From NCBI GenBank assembly GCA_963706875.1, contig CAVPNW010000020.1:124001-188000 (forward strand): a stretch of DNA of 64,000 nucleotides, given 5' to 3'. Under the pieces are notes generated by a model. The model saw only the letters and a list, made by a program, of their open reading frames with translations. It was not told the DNA's origin and did no database searches. Every line of letters starts with the position of its first letter. Position 1 is the first letter of the stretch. A program made the translations under genes and the position numbers. Positions 25,315-34,556 of this stretch are shown here, piece by piece. This DNA is from Prado023 sp963706875 (GTDB lineage: Bacteria > Actinomycetota > Actinomycetes > S36-B12 > CAIYMF01).

Positions 25315-26445
25315 TCAGGCGTCGAGCAGGGCGTTGACGAAGTCCTCGGGCACGAACGGGGCGAGGTCGTCGGGGCCCTCACCGAGGCCGACGAGCTTGA
25401 CCGGGACGCCGAGCTCGCGCTGCACGGCCACGACGATGCCGCCCTTGGCGGTCCCGTCGAGCTTGGTGAGCACCAGGCCGGTGACGTCCACGACCTCGCT
25501 GAACACGCGGGCCTGGGTCAGGCCGTTCTGGCCGGTGGTCGCGTCCAGCACGAGCAGCACCTCGTCGACCGGTGCCTGCTTCTCGATGACCCGCTTGACC
25601 TTGCCCAGCTCGTCCATGAGCCCGACCTTCGTGTGCAGCCGGCCCGCGGTGTCGATCAGGACGGCGTCGGCCTCGGACTCGATGCCGATGCGGACCGCGT
25701 CGAAGGCCACCGAGGCGGGGTCCCCGCCGGCCGGGCCGCGCACGACCGTTGCGCCGACACGGTCGCCCCACGACTGCAGCTGGTCGGCGGCTGCGGCGCG
25801 GAAGGTGTCGGCCGCGCCGAGGACCACGTGCTGGTCGTCGGCGATGAGCACGCGGGCGAGCTTGCCGGTCGTGGTCGTCTTGCCTGTTCCGTTGACGCCG
25901 ACCACGAGGATGATCGCCGGATGGCCCTCGTGACGGCGGGCGAGCGTGCGGTCCATGGTCGGGTCGACCAGGGCCAGCAGCTCCTCGCCGAGCATGGCGC
26001 GCACGCGGGCAGGGTCGCCCGTGCCCTCGACGCGCACCCGGGTCCGCAGGCGCTCGACCAGCTCGGTGGTGGGGGCGACGCCGAGGTCGGCCTGCAGCAG
26101 CAGGGTCTCCACGTCCTCCCAGTCCTGCTCGGAGATCGAGTCGCTGGACAGCAGCGCGAGCAGGCCCTTGCCCAGCACGCTCTGGCTTCGGGCGAGCCGC
26201 GCACGCAGCCGGACCAGGCGCCCGGCTGTCGGGGCGGGGACCTCGAGGCCCGGGGCGGTCGGCCCGGAGGGGATCGTCGGCGCCGGGGGTGCGAGGGTGC
26301 CGGCGCCCGCGTCGAGGGTCGGGGTGGTCGGCGCGGACACCTGCGGCGGGGTACGTCGACGGCTGCGGACGAGCGCGACACCGCCCACGACAACAAGCAG
26401 GAACACTGCCAGGGAGATCAGGATGTAGGGAAGTGCGTCTTGCAC
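25315..26445 (-). CDS. ftsY: SRP receptor FtsY
   Basis: SRP receptor GTPase, 376 aa, partner of Ffh. An N-terminal transmembrane helix (about 6-26) with a Pro/Ala/Thr-rich linker (to about residue 75) replaces the long acidic A domain of E. coli. The N domain follows, then the G domain with GVNGTGKTTTTGKLA near residue 185, ADTFRAAAADQL, DTAGRLHTK and TKLDGTAKGG. Start is GTG 26445. It is normally next to smc in actinobacteria; here a broken secreted-protein gene separates the two. Confidence 0.97.
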   Translation of the reverse strand: MQDALPYILISLAVFLLVVVGGVALVRSRRRTPPQVSAPTTPTLDAGAGTLAPPAPTIPSGPTAPGLEVPAPTAGRLVRLRARLARSQSVLGKGLLALLSSDSISEQDWEDVETLLLQADLGVAPTTELVERLRTRVRVEGTGDPARVRAMLGEELLALVDPTMDRTLARRHEGHPAIILVVGVNGTGKTTTTGKLARVLIADDQHVVLGAADTFRAAAADQLQSWGDRVGATVVRGPAGGDPASVAFDAVRIGIESEADAVLIDTAGRLHTKVGLMDELGKVKRVIEKQAPVDEVLLVLDATTGQNGLTQARVFSEVVDVTGLVLTKLDGTAKGGIVVAVQRELGVPVKLVGLGEGPDDLAPFVPEDFVNALLDA

Positions 26446-26517
26446 GGGTCACGCCTCACGGTCGGGGACGACGGGTCCAGATGGCCTCCGGACAGGCCAC
26501 CATTGTCCCAGAGCGTT

Positions 26518-26555
26518 CGGGTGCCGGTGCCCACCTGGGCGGGCACCGGCACCCG
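26518..26555 (-). terminator. Strong hairpin terminator below the broken NHL/FN3 gene
   Basis: A perfect 15-bp stem: CGGGTGCCGGTGCCC (26518-26532) pairs with GGGCACCGGCACCCG (26541-26555), with an 8-nt loop, starting 9 nt past the stop codon at 26564. No U-tract follows, as is common in high-GC actinobacteria. Confidence 0.75.
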
Positions 26556-26563
26556 TGTGGGCG

Positions 26564-28337
26564 TTACCTGACGCGCCAGGTGCGGCTCCAGGTCGGCGAC
26601 GGGCCGTACGTCGGCCCGGCACTGGCCTTCGGGACCGCCACGATGCTGATCGTGATCACGACGTTGCGGTATCCCCTGGTCCGGACCTTGACCTTGCCGG
26701 ACTTGTACACCGTGAACTTGCACAGCTTCGAGGACGCGATCCCCGTTCCGTTCGTGCACGTCCGGGTCACCATCCGATTGGCGTTGGACGGCTTCTTCGC
26801 CCAACTCACCAGGGTGCGGGTACCCCAGCGGCCCGGCCGGTAGGACGCCTTCTTGGCCTTCACCTTCAGGCTCAGCGCGATCACCGGGGTCACCGCAGGC
26901 GAGGGATCCGAGACGCTGGACAGCGAGGCGGTGTTCGTCGTGGTCACCGTGAACGTGTAGGCAGTCCCGTTGGTCAACCCACCGATCGTGCACGACGTCG
27001 CGGTGGTGGCGCACGCCGGCCCAGCCGGGGTCGGGGTCACCGTGTAGGACGCGACCGGCACCCCTCCGGTGTCAGCGGGCGCGCGTCCAGGACACCGTCA
27101 CCTGCTTGTTCCCGGGCACCCCGGTCACCGCGGTCGCCTTGCCTGGCGCCACCGCCTGTGTACTCGAATGCTCGCGACGATCCCCGCCATGTTGCTCCGC
27201 CCACTGTGACTGGCCACATCCACCTTGCCCACCACGTCGCAGCGGGGCCATCACCGGTGACCTGGGTCGGCGACGCGGCCACCACATTCGTCGCCGGCGA
27301 ACCCGCCATTGAAGGTGACTGCGGTCACGGCACCCAGGTTCGTGCCCTTGATGGTCACCACCGTCCCGCCCGTCACAGGCCCGTCGTCGGGGCCACCGCA
27401 GGTGACCGACGACGTCGGACCGCCGGGTAGACGATGACTCGACCGGTCCCTGATTGGTCACTGACATAGACGTCGCCTGTGGACGGGCTGACCGCGACTC
27501 CCCAAGGACCGGCGACGCCGGTCGAGCGTTCGGCGGATCGATGCGACACTTCCCCGAGTGAATGCCTATGACGAGGACTGCCACTTCGGCAGTCACATAG
27601 TCCGAAACGTAGGCGGCCCGCTCGTCGGGCTGGAATGCGACGTCGTAGGGATCCACCACATGCCCGGAGCGTCCTCACCGAGGACCTCGGATCACAGTTC
27701 TCGGGGTCGAAGACCTGCGGACCGTCGCCCGTTGCCGGCGGTGAGCGCACGTAAAGGTAAGTTCCCAGTGACCGGGTCGACGGCAATGCCCACCGGCTCG
27801 TCTGAGCGACGATGTGCCATCGTCGGCACCATGTGTTCGGTACCTCGAAGACATAGACTCATGGCTCACCGTGTACGACTCACACACAGGATACCACCGG
27901 GGCTGAAGGCCAACCCTGTCGGGCTGGTCCACACCAGTCGAGCTTCCGTGGTTGGCGATGACGGAGCCGGGCTCAACACCGAGATGTGTCGCCCCCCGAA
28001 TTGGCCACGAAGACCTCGGCGGTCACCTGGCTGGATCGGCCACATCCCACGGGGCATAGAGCCCTGTCAGAGTTCTCTCCTCGTTGCGGGAGCGCTTCGA
28101 CACCAGATGCGATCGAACACCGACACCTCGGTGCCGTTGGCTGCCCCGTAGTTGGTTACGCAATAGCGATCCGCCAGAGCGTCGACGGTCAGTCCACCTG
28201 GACGGACCGACATCGTCAGTGTCCGAAGGGGATACTGGTGCTTGACCGCACGGCGGCAACAGGACTGGCACCCGGGGCGACCAGCGCTAGGACTGACAGC
28301 AAGGAATGCCCACTCGACTCGCTCGATGTGCTCTCAT
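26564..28337 (-). pseudogene. Frameshifted secreted NHL-propeller / TIG / FN3 protein gene
   Basis: A ~1.8-kb minus-strand gene broken by many frameshifts. Read across frames it gives, in order: a signal peptide from about 28337 (LLSVLALVAPGASPVAA), NHL/beta-propeller blades (DALADRYCVTNYG; EVFVANSGG; SPTGLAFSPGG; EPVGIAVDPVTGN; DPYDVAFQPDERAAYVSDYV; WGVAVSPSTGDVYVSDQSG), a TIG/IPT domain (GGTVVTIKGTNLGAVTAVTF), an FN3 domain (GNKQVTVSW, then ASYTVTPTP and GLTNGTAYTFTVTT), and a basic C-terminal domain with three Cys-spaced strands. Intact, it would be about 590 aa. At least six frame changes are needed. The last 165 codons (26564-27061) are one clean frame. Either a decayed gene or a badly resolved consensus. 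Confidence 0.75.
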
Positions 28338-28426
28338 GCTTCGAAGTTACTCGCGGGTAACCTCCACGACGCAGAGGCTTTCGGCCCGCTCGACCGCTGC
28401 CTCCAGCCGGCGGGATCGTGTGACGG

Positions 28427-28448
28427 AATCGACCTCCGATGGTCGATT
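28427..28448 (-). terminator. Hairpin downstream of smc
   Basis: AATCGACC (28427-28434) and GGTCGATT (28441-28448) form a perfect 8-bp stem with a 6-nt loop, 21 nt beyond the smc stop. It could end smc transcription before the broken secreted-protein gene. No T-run. Confidence 0.5.
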
Positions 28449-28468
28449 ACGTACACAGCGCTTGAGGC

Positions 28469-29662
28469 TCAGCCCGCCTGGCGCTCCCGCATCCGTTGGC
28501 TGATCACATGGGTCACGCCGTCGCCGCGCATGCTCACGCCATACAGGGCGTCGGCGATCTCCATCGTGCGCTTCTGGTGCGTGATGACGATGAGCTGGCT
28601 GTTCTCGCGCAACTCCTCGAGGACATCGAGCAGCCGGCCGAGGTTGACGTCGTCGAGCGCGGCCTCGACCTCGTCGAGCACGTAGAACGGGCTCGGCCGG
28701 GCCTGGAACAGCGAGACCAGGAAAGCAACCGCGGTCAGCGAGCGCTCGCCACCGGACAGCAGAGACAGCCGCTTGATCTTCTTGCCCGGCGGGCGGGCCT
28801 CGACCTCGATGCCGGTGGTGAGCATGTTCTCCGGGTCGGTGAGGACCAGCCGGCCCGCACCCCCGGGGAACAGCCGGGCGAAGACCTGCTCGAACTGCAC
28901 TGCCACGTCGGCGTAGGCGGCTGTGAACACCTCCTCGACGCGGGCGTCCACGTCGTTGATGAGGTCGAGCAGGTCCTTGCGTGAGCGCTTGAGGTCGTCG
29001 AGCTGCTCGGTGAGGAAGCGGTGGCGCTCCTCGAGTGCGGCGAACTCCTCGAGCGCGAGCGGGTTGACCTTGCCGAGCAGAGCCATGGCCTTCTCGGCCG
29101 TCTTCAGCCGGCGCTCCTGCTCCGCGCGCACGTAGGGGTAGGGCGCCGGCTCGGGCGCGTTCGGGTCCACCTCGTCGCCAGGGGCGCGCAGGGACGGGGG
29201 CACGAGCTGGTCGGGGCCGTAGTCGGCGATCAGCGCCTCGGTCTCGAGGCCGAACTCGCTCATCGCTCGGTCGGCCAGGTTCTCGATGCGCAGGCGCTGC
29301 TCGGCGCGGGCCACCTCGTCGCGGTGCACCGACGAGGTCAGCTCCTCGAGGTCTGCGGAAAGGCCGCGGATGCGGGCGCGAAGCTCGGAGAGCTCCGCGT
29401 CGGACGCGGTGCGGGCCTGCTCGGCCGCGGTGCGCGCCTCAGCGGCCGCAGCGACCGAGGCGTCGAGCTGGGTGAGGACCACCGCGCCACCCTCGGCGAC
29501 CGCCTGGGCGACAGCGGCCGCACGGGCACGCCGCTCGCGGCGCTCGACGGCCCGACGCCGGGACGTGCGCTCGTTCGCGGCAGCACGCTCCAACTGCTCG
29601 GCCCGCCCTGCGATGGCCCGCGCGCGCTCCTCGCTGGTGCGCACGGCCAGCCGCGCCTCCAC
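28469..29662 (-). CDS. smc: Chromosome segregation protein SMC, C-terminal part (frameshifted from N part)
   Basis: C-terminal part of SMC in its own frame, 397 codons as an open frame. It holds the second coiled-coil arm and the head: KVNPLALEEFAALEERH, the ABC signature LSLLSGGERSLTAVAFL, and Walker B with the D-loop PFYVLDEVEAALDD, ending in the Q/H motif region VITHQKRTMEIAD. It lacks the ATP-binding Walker A, which is in the upstream frame. The junction is in the GC-rich run near 29665-29680, where frame 1 (EASR) passes to this frame (RAEVEARLAV) if two bases (GC) are removed or one added. Together the halves give about 1190 aa, the normal SMC size. Confidence 0.9.
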   Translation of the reverse strand: MEARLAVRTSEERARAIAGRAEQLERAAANERTSRRRAVERRERRARAAAVAQAVAEGGAVVLTQLDASVAAAAEARTAAEQARTASDAELSELRARIRGLSADLEELTSSVHRDEVARAEQRLRIENLADRAMSEFGLETEALIADYGPDQLVPPSLRAPGDEVDPNAPEPAPYPYVRAEQERRLKTAEKAMALLGKVNPLALEEFAALEERHRFLTEQLDDLKRSRKDLLDLINDVDARVEEVFTAAYADVAVQFEQVFARLFPGGAGRLVLTDPENMLTTGIEVEARPPGKKIKRLSLLSGGERSLTAVAFLVSLFQARPSPFYVLDEVEAALDDVNLGRLLDVLEELRENSQLIVITHQKRTMEIADALYGVSMRGDGVTHVISQRMRERQAG

Positions 29663-32040
29663 CTCGGCGCGGCGCGCGACGCCTCGGCGGCCAGCGCCGC
29701 CGCGTCGCGATCGTCCGGTGAGGGGTCGGCATCGTCCACCGGGTCGGCGTTGGCCCGGTCCATGCGTGCGGTGAGCTCAGCCAGCGTGGCCCGGTCGTCG
29801 GCCAGGGCCTGCTCCGAGGCAGCGAGCATCCGGTCGATCCGCTCGGCCTCGGCCAGGGCGGCCCGAGACTGCTGGCCCAGGTTGCCCAGCTGCTCGGCGA
29901 CAGCGGCCATCCGGGCGTCGGACTCGTGCAGTCGGTCCAGGGCCTCGTCCGAGGCCCGGGCCGCGGACTCCCGCTCGGTGCGCAGCGCTGCCAGCTCGAA
30001 CCGCAGCCGCTCGGCGTCATGCACAGCCGTGGCGAGCTCGGTGCGTGCCTGCTCCAGGGACGCGGTGACCTCGATCCGGCTGGGCGCGGCCTGCGACCCG
30101 CCGACGACAAGGCCGCGCCCGACGAGGTCCCCGGTGCGCGTCACCACGAGCAGCCCCGGCACGGATCCGGCAACGTCGAGGGCTGCGGAGAGGTCCCCGT
30201 CCACGACCGCGACGCGGTCGAGCAGAGCGGCCAGCGCCGGGGCAGCCGATCCGTCACTGGTCACGCACTCGACGGCGTACCGCGCCCCTGCGGGCAGCGA
30301 CGGCCATGCAGCGCGATCCGTCGCCCCCAACTCCGGGACCAGCACCGCGGCGCGTCCCCGGTCCTCAGCAGCCAGCCACTCGAGGGCGGCGAGGGCCGAG
30401 CCCGCGCCCTGCGCCAGTGCAGCGTCAGCGGCCGCGCCGAGGGCCGCCCCGATCGCGACCTCGTAGCCGGGCTCCACGCGCAGGGTCGGGGCCAGCGTCC
30501 CGGAGACCCCCGGCACCGCTCCCCCTGCCAGCTCCCCGGAGGCATCCGCAACGGCGATCATCGGCGCCAGGGCCTCCACGCGGGCGGCCAGGCCGGCCCG
30601 GGTCCGCTCCACCTGGGACTCGCGGGCAGCCAGCTCCGCGATCTGGTCGTCGACGGCGCTCAGCGCTGACTGGGCCGACTCGAACCCGGAGTCCAGGTCC
30701 AGCTCGCCCTCGTCGAGCCCGGCGATGGACGCCTCGAGGGTGCGGAACTCGTGGTCGGCCCGGGTGGCCCGCTCGCGCGCCGCCTGGGCCTGGCCGCGCA
30801 GGCGCTCGATCTCGCTGGCCCGGGCCTCCGCCCGTGAGCGTGCGGCATTGACCTGTCCCTGCAGGCGGACCACACCCTCACGACGGTCGGAGGCAGCACG
30901 CACTGCAGCGCGCAGCTCCTGCTCGGCGGTGGCCAGCGCCGCCTCGGCCGCGGTGCGCACGGACACCGCCATGCTCAGGTCAGAGCGCTGCTCCTCGACC
31001 GCGCGGTTCAGGTCGGCCTCCTGGCCGCGCATCGCCCGCGCCTCGTTCTCCATGTCCTCGGGGGCCCGCCCGCGACGCTCCTCCTCGGGCTCCGGGGCGA
31101 GGCTGCGCACACGCTCGGCGGCCATGCCAACAGTGCCGGCCAGCCGCTCACGCAGTCCCGACAGGGCGAACCAGGTCTCCTGCGCGGCAGTGAGCGCCGG
31201 GGCGTCAGCCATGGCAGCCGCCTCGCGCACGGCCTCGGCGGACTGGGCGTTGGCCAGCTCGGCCTCGACGAGCGCCCGGCGCTCACGGACCGCCGACTCG
31301 TCGGCGACCTCCTGCTCGTACTGCGAGGTCAGTGTGTGCAGGTCGTCGGCGAGCAGCCGCAGCGCGGCATCGCGGACATCGGTCTGGATGACACTCGCCC
31401 GTCGGGCCACCTCGGCCTGCTTGCCCAGGGGCGTGAGCTGGCGGCGCAGCTCGGTGGTGAGGTCCTGGACGCGCGTGAGGTTGGCCTGCATCGCGTCGAG
31501 CTTTCGGACCGCCCGCTCCTTGCGCTTGCGGTGCTTGAGGACGCCCGCGGCCTCCTCGATGAACCCGCGGCGCTCCTCGGGGGTCGCGTGCAGGATCTGG
31601 TCGAGCTGCCCCTGCCCGACGATCACGTGCATCTCCCGGCCGATGCCGGAGTCGCTCAGCAGCTCCTGGATGTCGAGCAGACGGCAGGCCGTGCCGTTGA
31701 TGGAGTACTCCGAGCCCCCGGAGCGGAACATCACCCGGGAGATCGTGACCTCCGAGTAGTCGATCGGAAGGGCACCGTCGGAGTTGTCGATCGTGAGCGA
31801 CACCTCGGCGCGACCCAGCGGAGCTCGCCCGGAGGTGCCGGCGAAGATGACGTCCTCCATCTTGCCGCCGCGCAGGCTCTTGGCGCCCTGCTCGCCCATC
31901 ACCCAGGCCAGGGCGTCGACCACGTTGGACTTGCCCGAACCGTTGGGCCCGACCACGCATGTCACGCCCGGCTCGAAGGCCAGGGTCGTCGACGACGCGA
32001 AGGACTTGAAGCCCTTGACGTTCAGGCTCTTGAGATGCAC
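29338..32040 (-). CDS. smc: Chromosome segregation protein SMC, N-terminal part (frameshifted)
   Basis: N-terminal part of SMC from GTG 32040: MHLKSLNVKGFKSFASSTTL with Walker A GPNGSGKSNVVDALAWVMG at about residues 32-50, first coiled-coil arm, the hinge region (about 500-660, with IEVTASLEQARTEL after it) and the start of the returning coil. True SMC sequence ends near position 29670; the remaining ~112 codons to the stop at 29338 are out of frame (Arg/Pro/Ser-rich). SMC is a near-essential chromosome organiser with ScpA/ScpB, so one frameshift in an otherwise perfect gene may be a sequence error. Confidence 0.9.
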   Translation of the reverse strand: MHLKSLNVKGFKSFASSTTLAFEPGVTCVVGPNGSGKSNVVDALAWVMGEQGAKSLRGGKMEDVIFAGTSGRAPLGRAEVSLTIDNSDGALPIDYSEVTISRVMFRSGGSEYSINGTACRLLDIQELLSDSGIGREMHVIVGQGQLDQILHATPEERRGFIEEAAGVLKHRKRKERAVRKLDAMQANLTRVQDLTTELRRQLTPLGKQAEVARRASVIQTDVRDAALRLLADDLHTLTSQYEQEVADESAVRERRALVEAELANAQSAEAVREAAAMADAPALTAAQETWFALSGLRERLAGTVGMAAERVRSLAPEPEEERRGRAPEDMENEARAMRGQEADLNRAVEEQRSDLSMAVSVRTAAEAALATAEQELRAAVRAASDRREGVVRLQGQVNAARSRAEARASEIERLRGQAQAARERATRADHEFRTLEASIAGLDEGELDLDSGFESAQSALSAVDDQIAELAARESQVERTRAGLAARVEALAPMIAVADASGELAGGAVPGVSGTLAPTLRVEPGYEVAIGAALGAAADAALAQGAGSALAALEWLAAEDRGRAAVLVPELGATDRAAWPSLPAGARYAVECVTSDGSAAPALAALLDRVAVVDGDLSAALDVAGSVPGLLVVTRTGDLVGRGLVVGGSQAAPSRIEVTASLEQARTELATAVHDAERLRFELAALRTERESAARASDEALDRLHESDARMAAVAEQLGNLGQQSRAALAEAERIDRMLAASEQALADDRATLAELTARMDRANADPVDDADPSPDDRDAAALAAEASRAAPRWRRGWPCAPARSARGPSQGGPSSWSVLPRTSARPGVGPSSAASGVPVRPLSPRRSPRVARWSSPSSTPRSLRPLRRAPRPSRPAPRPTRSSPSFAPASAAFPQTSRS

Positions 32041-32089
32041 GGACGAAACCTACGCGATGCGGCGCCCCACGCCCGGCAAGGGCCTCGCG

Positions 32090-32281
32090 TCAGACGAGCG
32101 CGGTGTCCTGCGACGTCAGCAGCTCGAGGTCGAGGTCATGGTCTGCGAAGTCGACGTGCTCGGCCCGGCGAAGTTCGGAGAGCTCGGCCTCCAGCTCGCG
32201 GACCCGTGCCCGCAGGGTCGCCAGCTCCGCTGCCGTCCGCGGATCAGGACCACCCAGGACGCCGTAGATCGCCTTGCCCAT
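32090..32281 (-). CDS. Small coiled-coil protein between smc and acyP
   Basis: 63-aa protein from ATG 32281, which has a CAGGAG site 5 nt upstream; the open frame can be extended 14 codons but without a site. It starts MGKAIYGVLGGPDPRTAAEL and continues as a charged helical coil (ATLRARVRELEAELSELRRA), then an acidic tail. Small proteins of this kind between acylphosphatase and smc are common in actinobacteria; no function is known. Confidence 0.7.
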   Translation of the reverse strand: MGKAIYGVLGGPDPRTAAELATLRARVRELEAELSELRRAEHVDFADHDLDLELLTSQDTALV

Positions 32282-32408
32282 CGCAACTCCTGCCCATCGG
32301 GGTCCCACCCGGACCGTCTTCAAGGGTGACAGCCAGAGGGGCTCTGGGTCAAGCGCTGCGATATGTCGAATCGATACGTCGCGGGGTGGCCGGGACTGGC
32401 CGGGGCCC

Positions 32409-32717
32409 TCACCTGCAGGTGAAGGACCGGAAGCCCCCGCGGGCTGGCCCCCAGCTGGCGTCCACGAACTCCACGCGCCCCGGGCGGCGCACCACGCGGG
32501 GGCCCGTCCCGTTCAGCCAGTCAAGGACCTTCTGGCAGGAGGCCTCAGGCCCCTCCGCGATGACCAGGACGTCGCCGTTGGGGAGGTTCTCGGCGACGCC
32601 GACGAGCTTCATCGTCTGGGCCAGGGCCATGGTCGACCACCGGAACCCGACGCCCTGGACGTAGCCCTGGACGGTCGCGGTGAGCCGGACTGGTGAGTCA
32701 GGTGAGGACTGCTCCAC
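32409..32717 (-). CDS. acyP: Acylphosphatase
   Basis: Acylphosphatase, 102 aa, hydrolysing carboxyl-phosphate bonds. The two family motifs are visible: GYVQGVGFRWSTMALA, with the catalytic Arg in GVGFR, and GVAENLPNGDVLVIAEG, with the catalytic Asn. Start is GTG 32717, 4 nt after the mutM stop, so it is probably cotranscribed in rnc-mutM-acyP. Two Cys (CQKVLDW and the C-terminal FTCR) are extra. Confidence 0.92.
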   Translation of the reverse strand: MEQSSPDSPVRLTATVQGYVQGVGFRWSTMALAQTMKLVGVAENLPNGDVLVIAEGPEASCQKVLDWLNGTGPRVVRRPGRVEFVDASWGPARGGFRSFTCR

Positions 32718-32721
32718 GCGC

Positions 32722-33630
32722 CTAGTGTGGCAAGCGCGGCGGGCGCTGACACGCCGGGCAGAAGTGGCTGGAGCGGTTCATGAAGTGCTCGCGGACGATC
32801 GGCGCCCCGCACCGGGGGCAGGGCAGGCCCGCGCGGCCGTAGACGGCCAGCCCGCGACCGTAGTAGCCGCTCTCCCCGTTGACGTTGACGTACAGGCTGT
32901 CGAAGGACGTGCCGCCCTCGGCCAGCGACGCCGCCATCACTGCGGTGGCCTCCTCGAGCACGCCGACCAGCGTGCCGACGCCCAGGCGGTCCGCGCGCCG
33001 CCGCGGGTGCACCCCCGCGGCCCAGAGCGCCTCGTCGGCGTAGATGTTGCCGATGCCCGAGACCAGGTTCTGGGCCAGGAGCAGCCTCTTGACCTCCACA
33101 CGATGGCCCCGCATCGCCCGCGCCACCGCCCGGACGTCGAATTCGGGGTCGGTGGGATCAGGGGCGATGTCCGCCACGAGGTCCGGCACGGGAACGCCGC
33201 GTGGGTCGGCGACCACCGGGCATGCGGCGAGCCAGCCGAACGTGCGCTGGTCGAGGAACCAGAGGTGGCGCTCCCCGAGGTCGAAGTGCGCCCGGGCATG
33301 CCGGTGCGGGCCGCCCCGGATGTCCTCATCCCCTCCCCCGAGGTCCGGCGCCGGGCTCCCCGCGGCCGACTCCACCCGGAACTGCCCGCTCATGCCCAGG
33401 TGGGCGGCCAGCACGAGATCGGGATCATCGGTGACCAGCCAGAGGAACTTGCCGCGCCGCCCCGTGCCGGTGAGCGTGCGTCCGGTCAGGACCGACTCGA
33501 AGTGGGCGGAGCCCTCGACCTGGCGGCGCACGACCCGCGGGTGCAGGGCCTCGACCCGGTGGACCTGCTGGTCGAGCACGTGGGCGGCCAGTCCCCGGCG
33601 CACGACCTCCACCTCGGGCAGCTCGGGCAT
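32722..33630 (-). CDS. mutM: Formamidopyrimidine-DNA glycosylase
   Basis: MutM/Fpg, which excises 8-oxoguanine and formamidopyrimidines. It has 302 aa. The N-terminus MPELPEVEVVRRGLAAH supplies the Schiff-base Pro and the catalytic Glu; the beta-elimination Lys is in GRRGKFLWL. The H2TH region contains LLLAQNLVSGIGNIYADEAL and the C-terminal zinc finger has CPRCG and CPAC pairs. An insertion of about 15 residues (GGGDEDIRGGPHRHAR) lies near residue 100. The ATG shares one base with the rnc stop. Confidence 0.96.
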   Translation of the reverse strand: MPELPEVEVVRRGLAAHVLDQQVHRVEALHPRVVRRQVEGSAHFESVLTGRTLTGTGRRGKFLWLVTDDPDLVLAAHLGMSGQFRVESAAGSPAPDLGGGDEDIRGGPHRHARAHFDLGERHLWFLDQRTFGWLAACPVVADPRGVPVPDLVADIAPDPTDPEFDVRAVARAMRGHRVEVKRLLLAQNLVSGIGNIYADEALWAAGVHPRRRADRLGVGTLVGVLEEATAVMAASLAEGGTSFDSLYVNVNGESGYYGRGLAVYGRAGLPCPRCGAPIVREHFMNRSSHFCPACQRPPRLPH

Positions 33631-34370
33631 CAGCCGGTGGCGTACTCGGGGTGCGCCGAGAGCAGGGCCTCGTAAGCGGCCGCGGCCGCCATCTGCTCGG
33701 CGACCTTCTTCGACGGCCCGATGCCCTCCCCGATCACCGTGTCGCCGACCGTGACCACGGCGGCGAAGTGCTTGGCGTGATCCGGACCGGTGGCGCTGAC
33801 CTCGTAGCACGGCACGCCAACGCCGGTCCGCGAACCGAGCTCCTGCAGCGAGGTCTTCCAGTCCAGGCCGGCCCCCATGCCGGAGGCGAGCTCCATTCGC
33901 TCGTCGAGCAGGCGATGCACGAGATCCCCTGCGGCCTCCAGGCCGAGATCCAGGTACACGGCACCGAGGATGGCCTCCATCGCGTCGGCCAGGATCGAGC
34001 CCTTGTCCCGGCCCCCGGTGGTCTGCTCGCCGCGACCCAGGAGCATGAACTCCCCGACGCCCAGCTCGCGGGCGACCTCAGCCAGCGTGCGTGCGTTCAC
34101 GACCGCCGCCCGGTACTTGGCCAGCCGGCTCTCGGGGACGTCCGGGTGGGCGTGGAAGAGGGAGTCGGTGACCACGATCCCCAGGACCGCGTCGCCGAGG
34201 AACTCCAGGCGCTCGTTGTGCGGGAGCCCACCGTTCTCGTAGGCGTAGGAGCGGTGGGTCAGGGCATGGCGAAGCGCCTCGCGGTCGATCGTGACCCCGA
34301 GGCGCTCGGCGAGGACGTCCAGGTCGTCGCGTGCGGGCAGCCCCACACGCGCAACTGCTCGGTCGGGCAC
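33630..34370 (-). CDS. rnc: Ribonuclease III
   Basis: Double-strand RNA endonuclease maturing rRNA. From GTG 34370 it is 246 aa; a GTG 24 nt later is also possible, and the longer upstream frame overlaps rpmF. The RNase III domain contains the signature NERLEFLGDAVLGIVVTD and the metal-binding DAMEAILGAVYLD. The double-stranded RNA-binding domain is at about residues 170-240 (DWKTSLQELGSRTG, GIGPSKKVAEQMAAAAAYEAL). It is in the order yceD-rpmF-rnc-mutM-acyP. Confidence 0.95.
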   Translation of the reverse strand: MPDRAVARVGLPARDDLDVLAERLGVTIDREALRHALTHRSYAYENGGLPHNERLEFLGDAVLGIVVTDSLFHAHPDVPESRLAKYRAAVVNARTLAEVARELGVGEFMLLGRGEQTTGGRDKGSILADAMEAILGAVYLDLGLEAAGDLVHRLLDERMELASGMGAGLDWKTSLQELGSRTGVGVPCYEVSATGPDHAKHFAAVVTVGDTVIGEGIGPSKKVAEQMAAAAAYEALLSAHPEYATG

Positions 34371-34381
34371 CGGCGACGCGA

Positions 34382-34555
34382 TCAGACGTCGAGAACTTGC
34401 CGCTTGGCGTAGGTGCCGCACGTCGGGCACGCGGTGTGCGGCAGCTTCTGCGCACGGCAGCGGTCGCACGTCACGAGCGTGATCGGGGCGGCCTTCCACT
34501 GCGAACGGCGGGCGCGCGTGTTGGAGCGGGACATCTTCCGCTTCGGAACAGCCAC
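34382..34555 (-). CDS. rpmF: 50S ribosomal protein L32
   Basis: Ribosomal protein L32, 57 aa: MAVPKRKMSRSNTRARRSQW, then a zinc ribbon with C30, C33, C43 and C46 (a zinc-containing L32). Start is GTG 34555 with a GAAGGA site; it begins 1 nt after the yceD stop. Confidence 0.96.
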   Translation of the reverse strand: MAVPKRKMSRSNTRARRSQWKAAPITLVTCDRCRAQKLPHTACPTCGTYAKRQVLDV

Positions 34556-34556
34556 G

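Noticed and set aside
27558..28151. Plus-strand frames over the broken NHL gene
   Set aside because: They have no domain similarity, while minus-strand fragments give repeated NHL, TIG and FN3 motifs.
29655..29690. Programmed ribosomal frameshift in smc
   Set aside because: No slippery heptamer or downstream stem is evident, and no family precedent; an indel is simpler.
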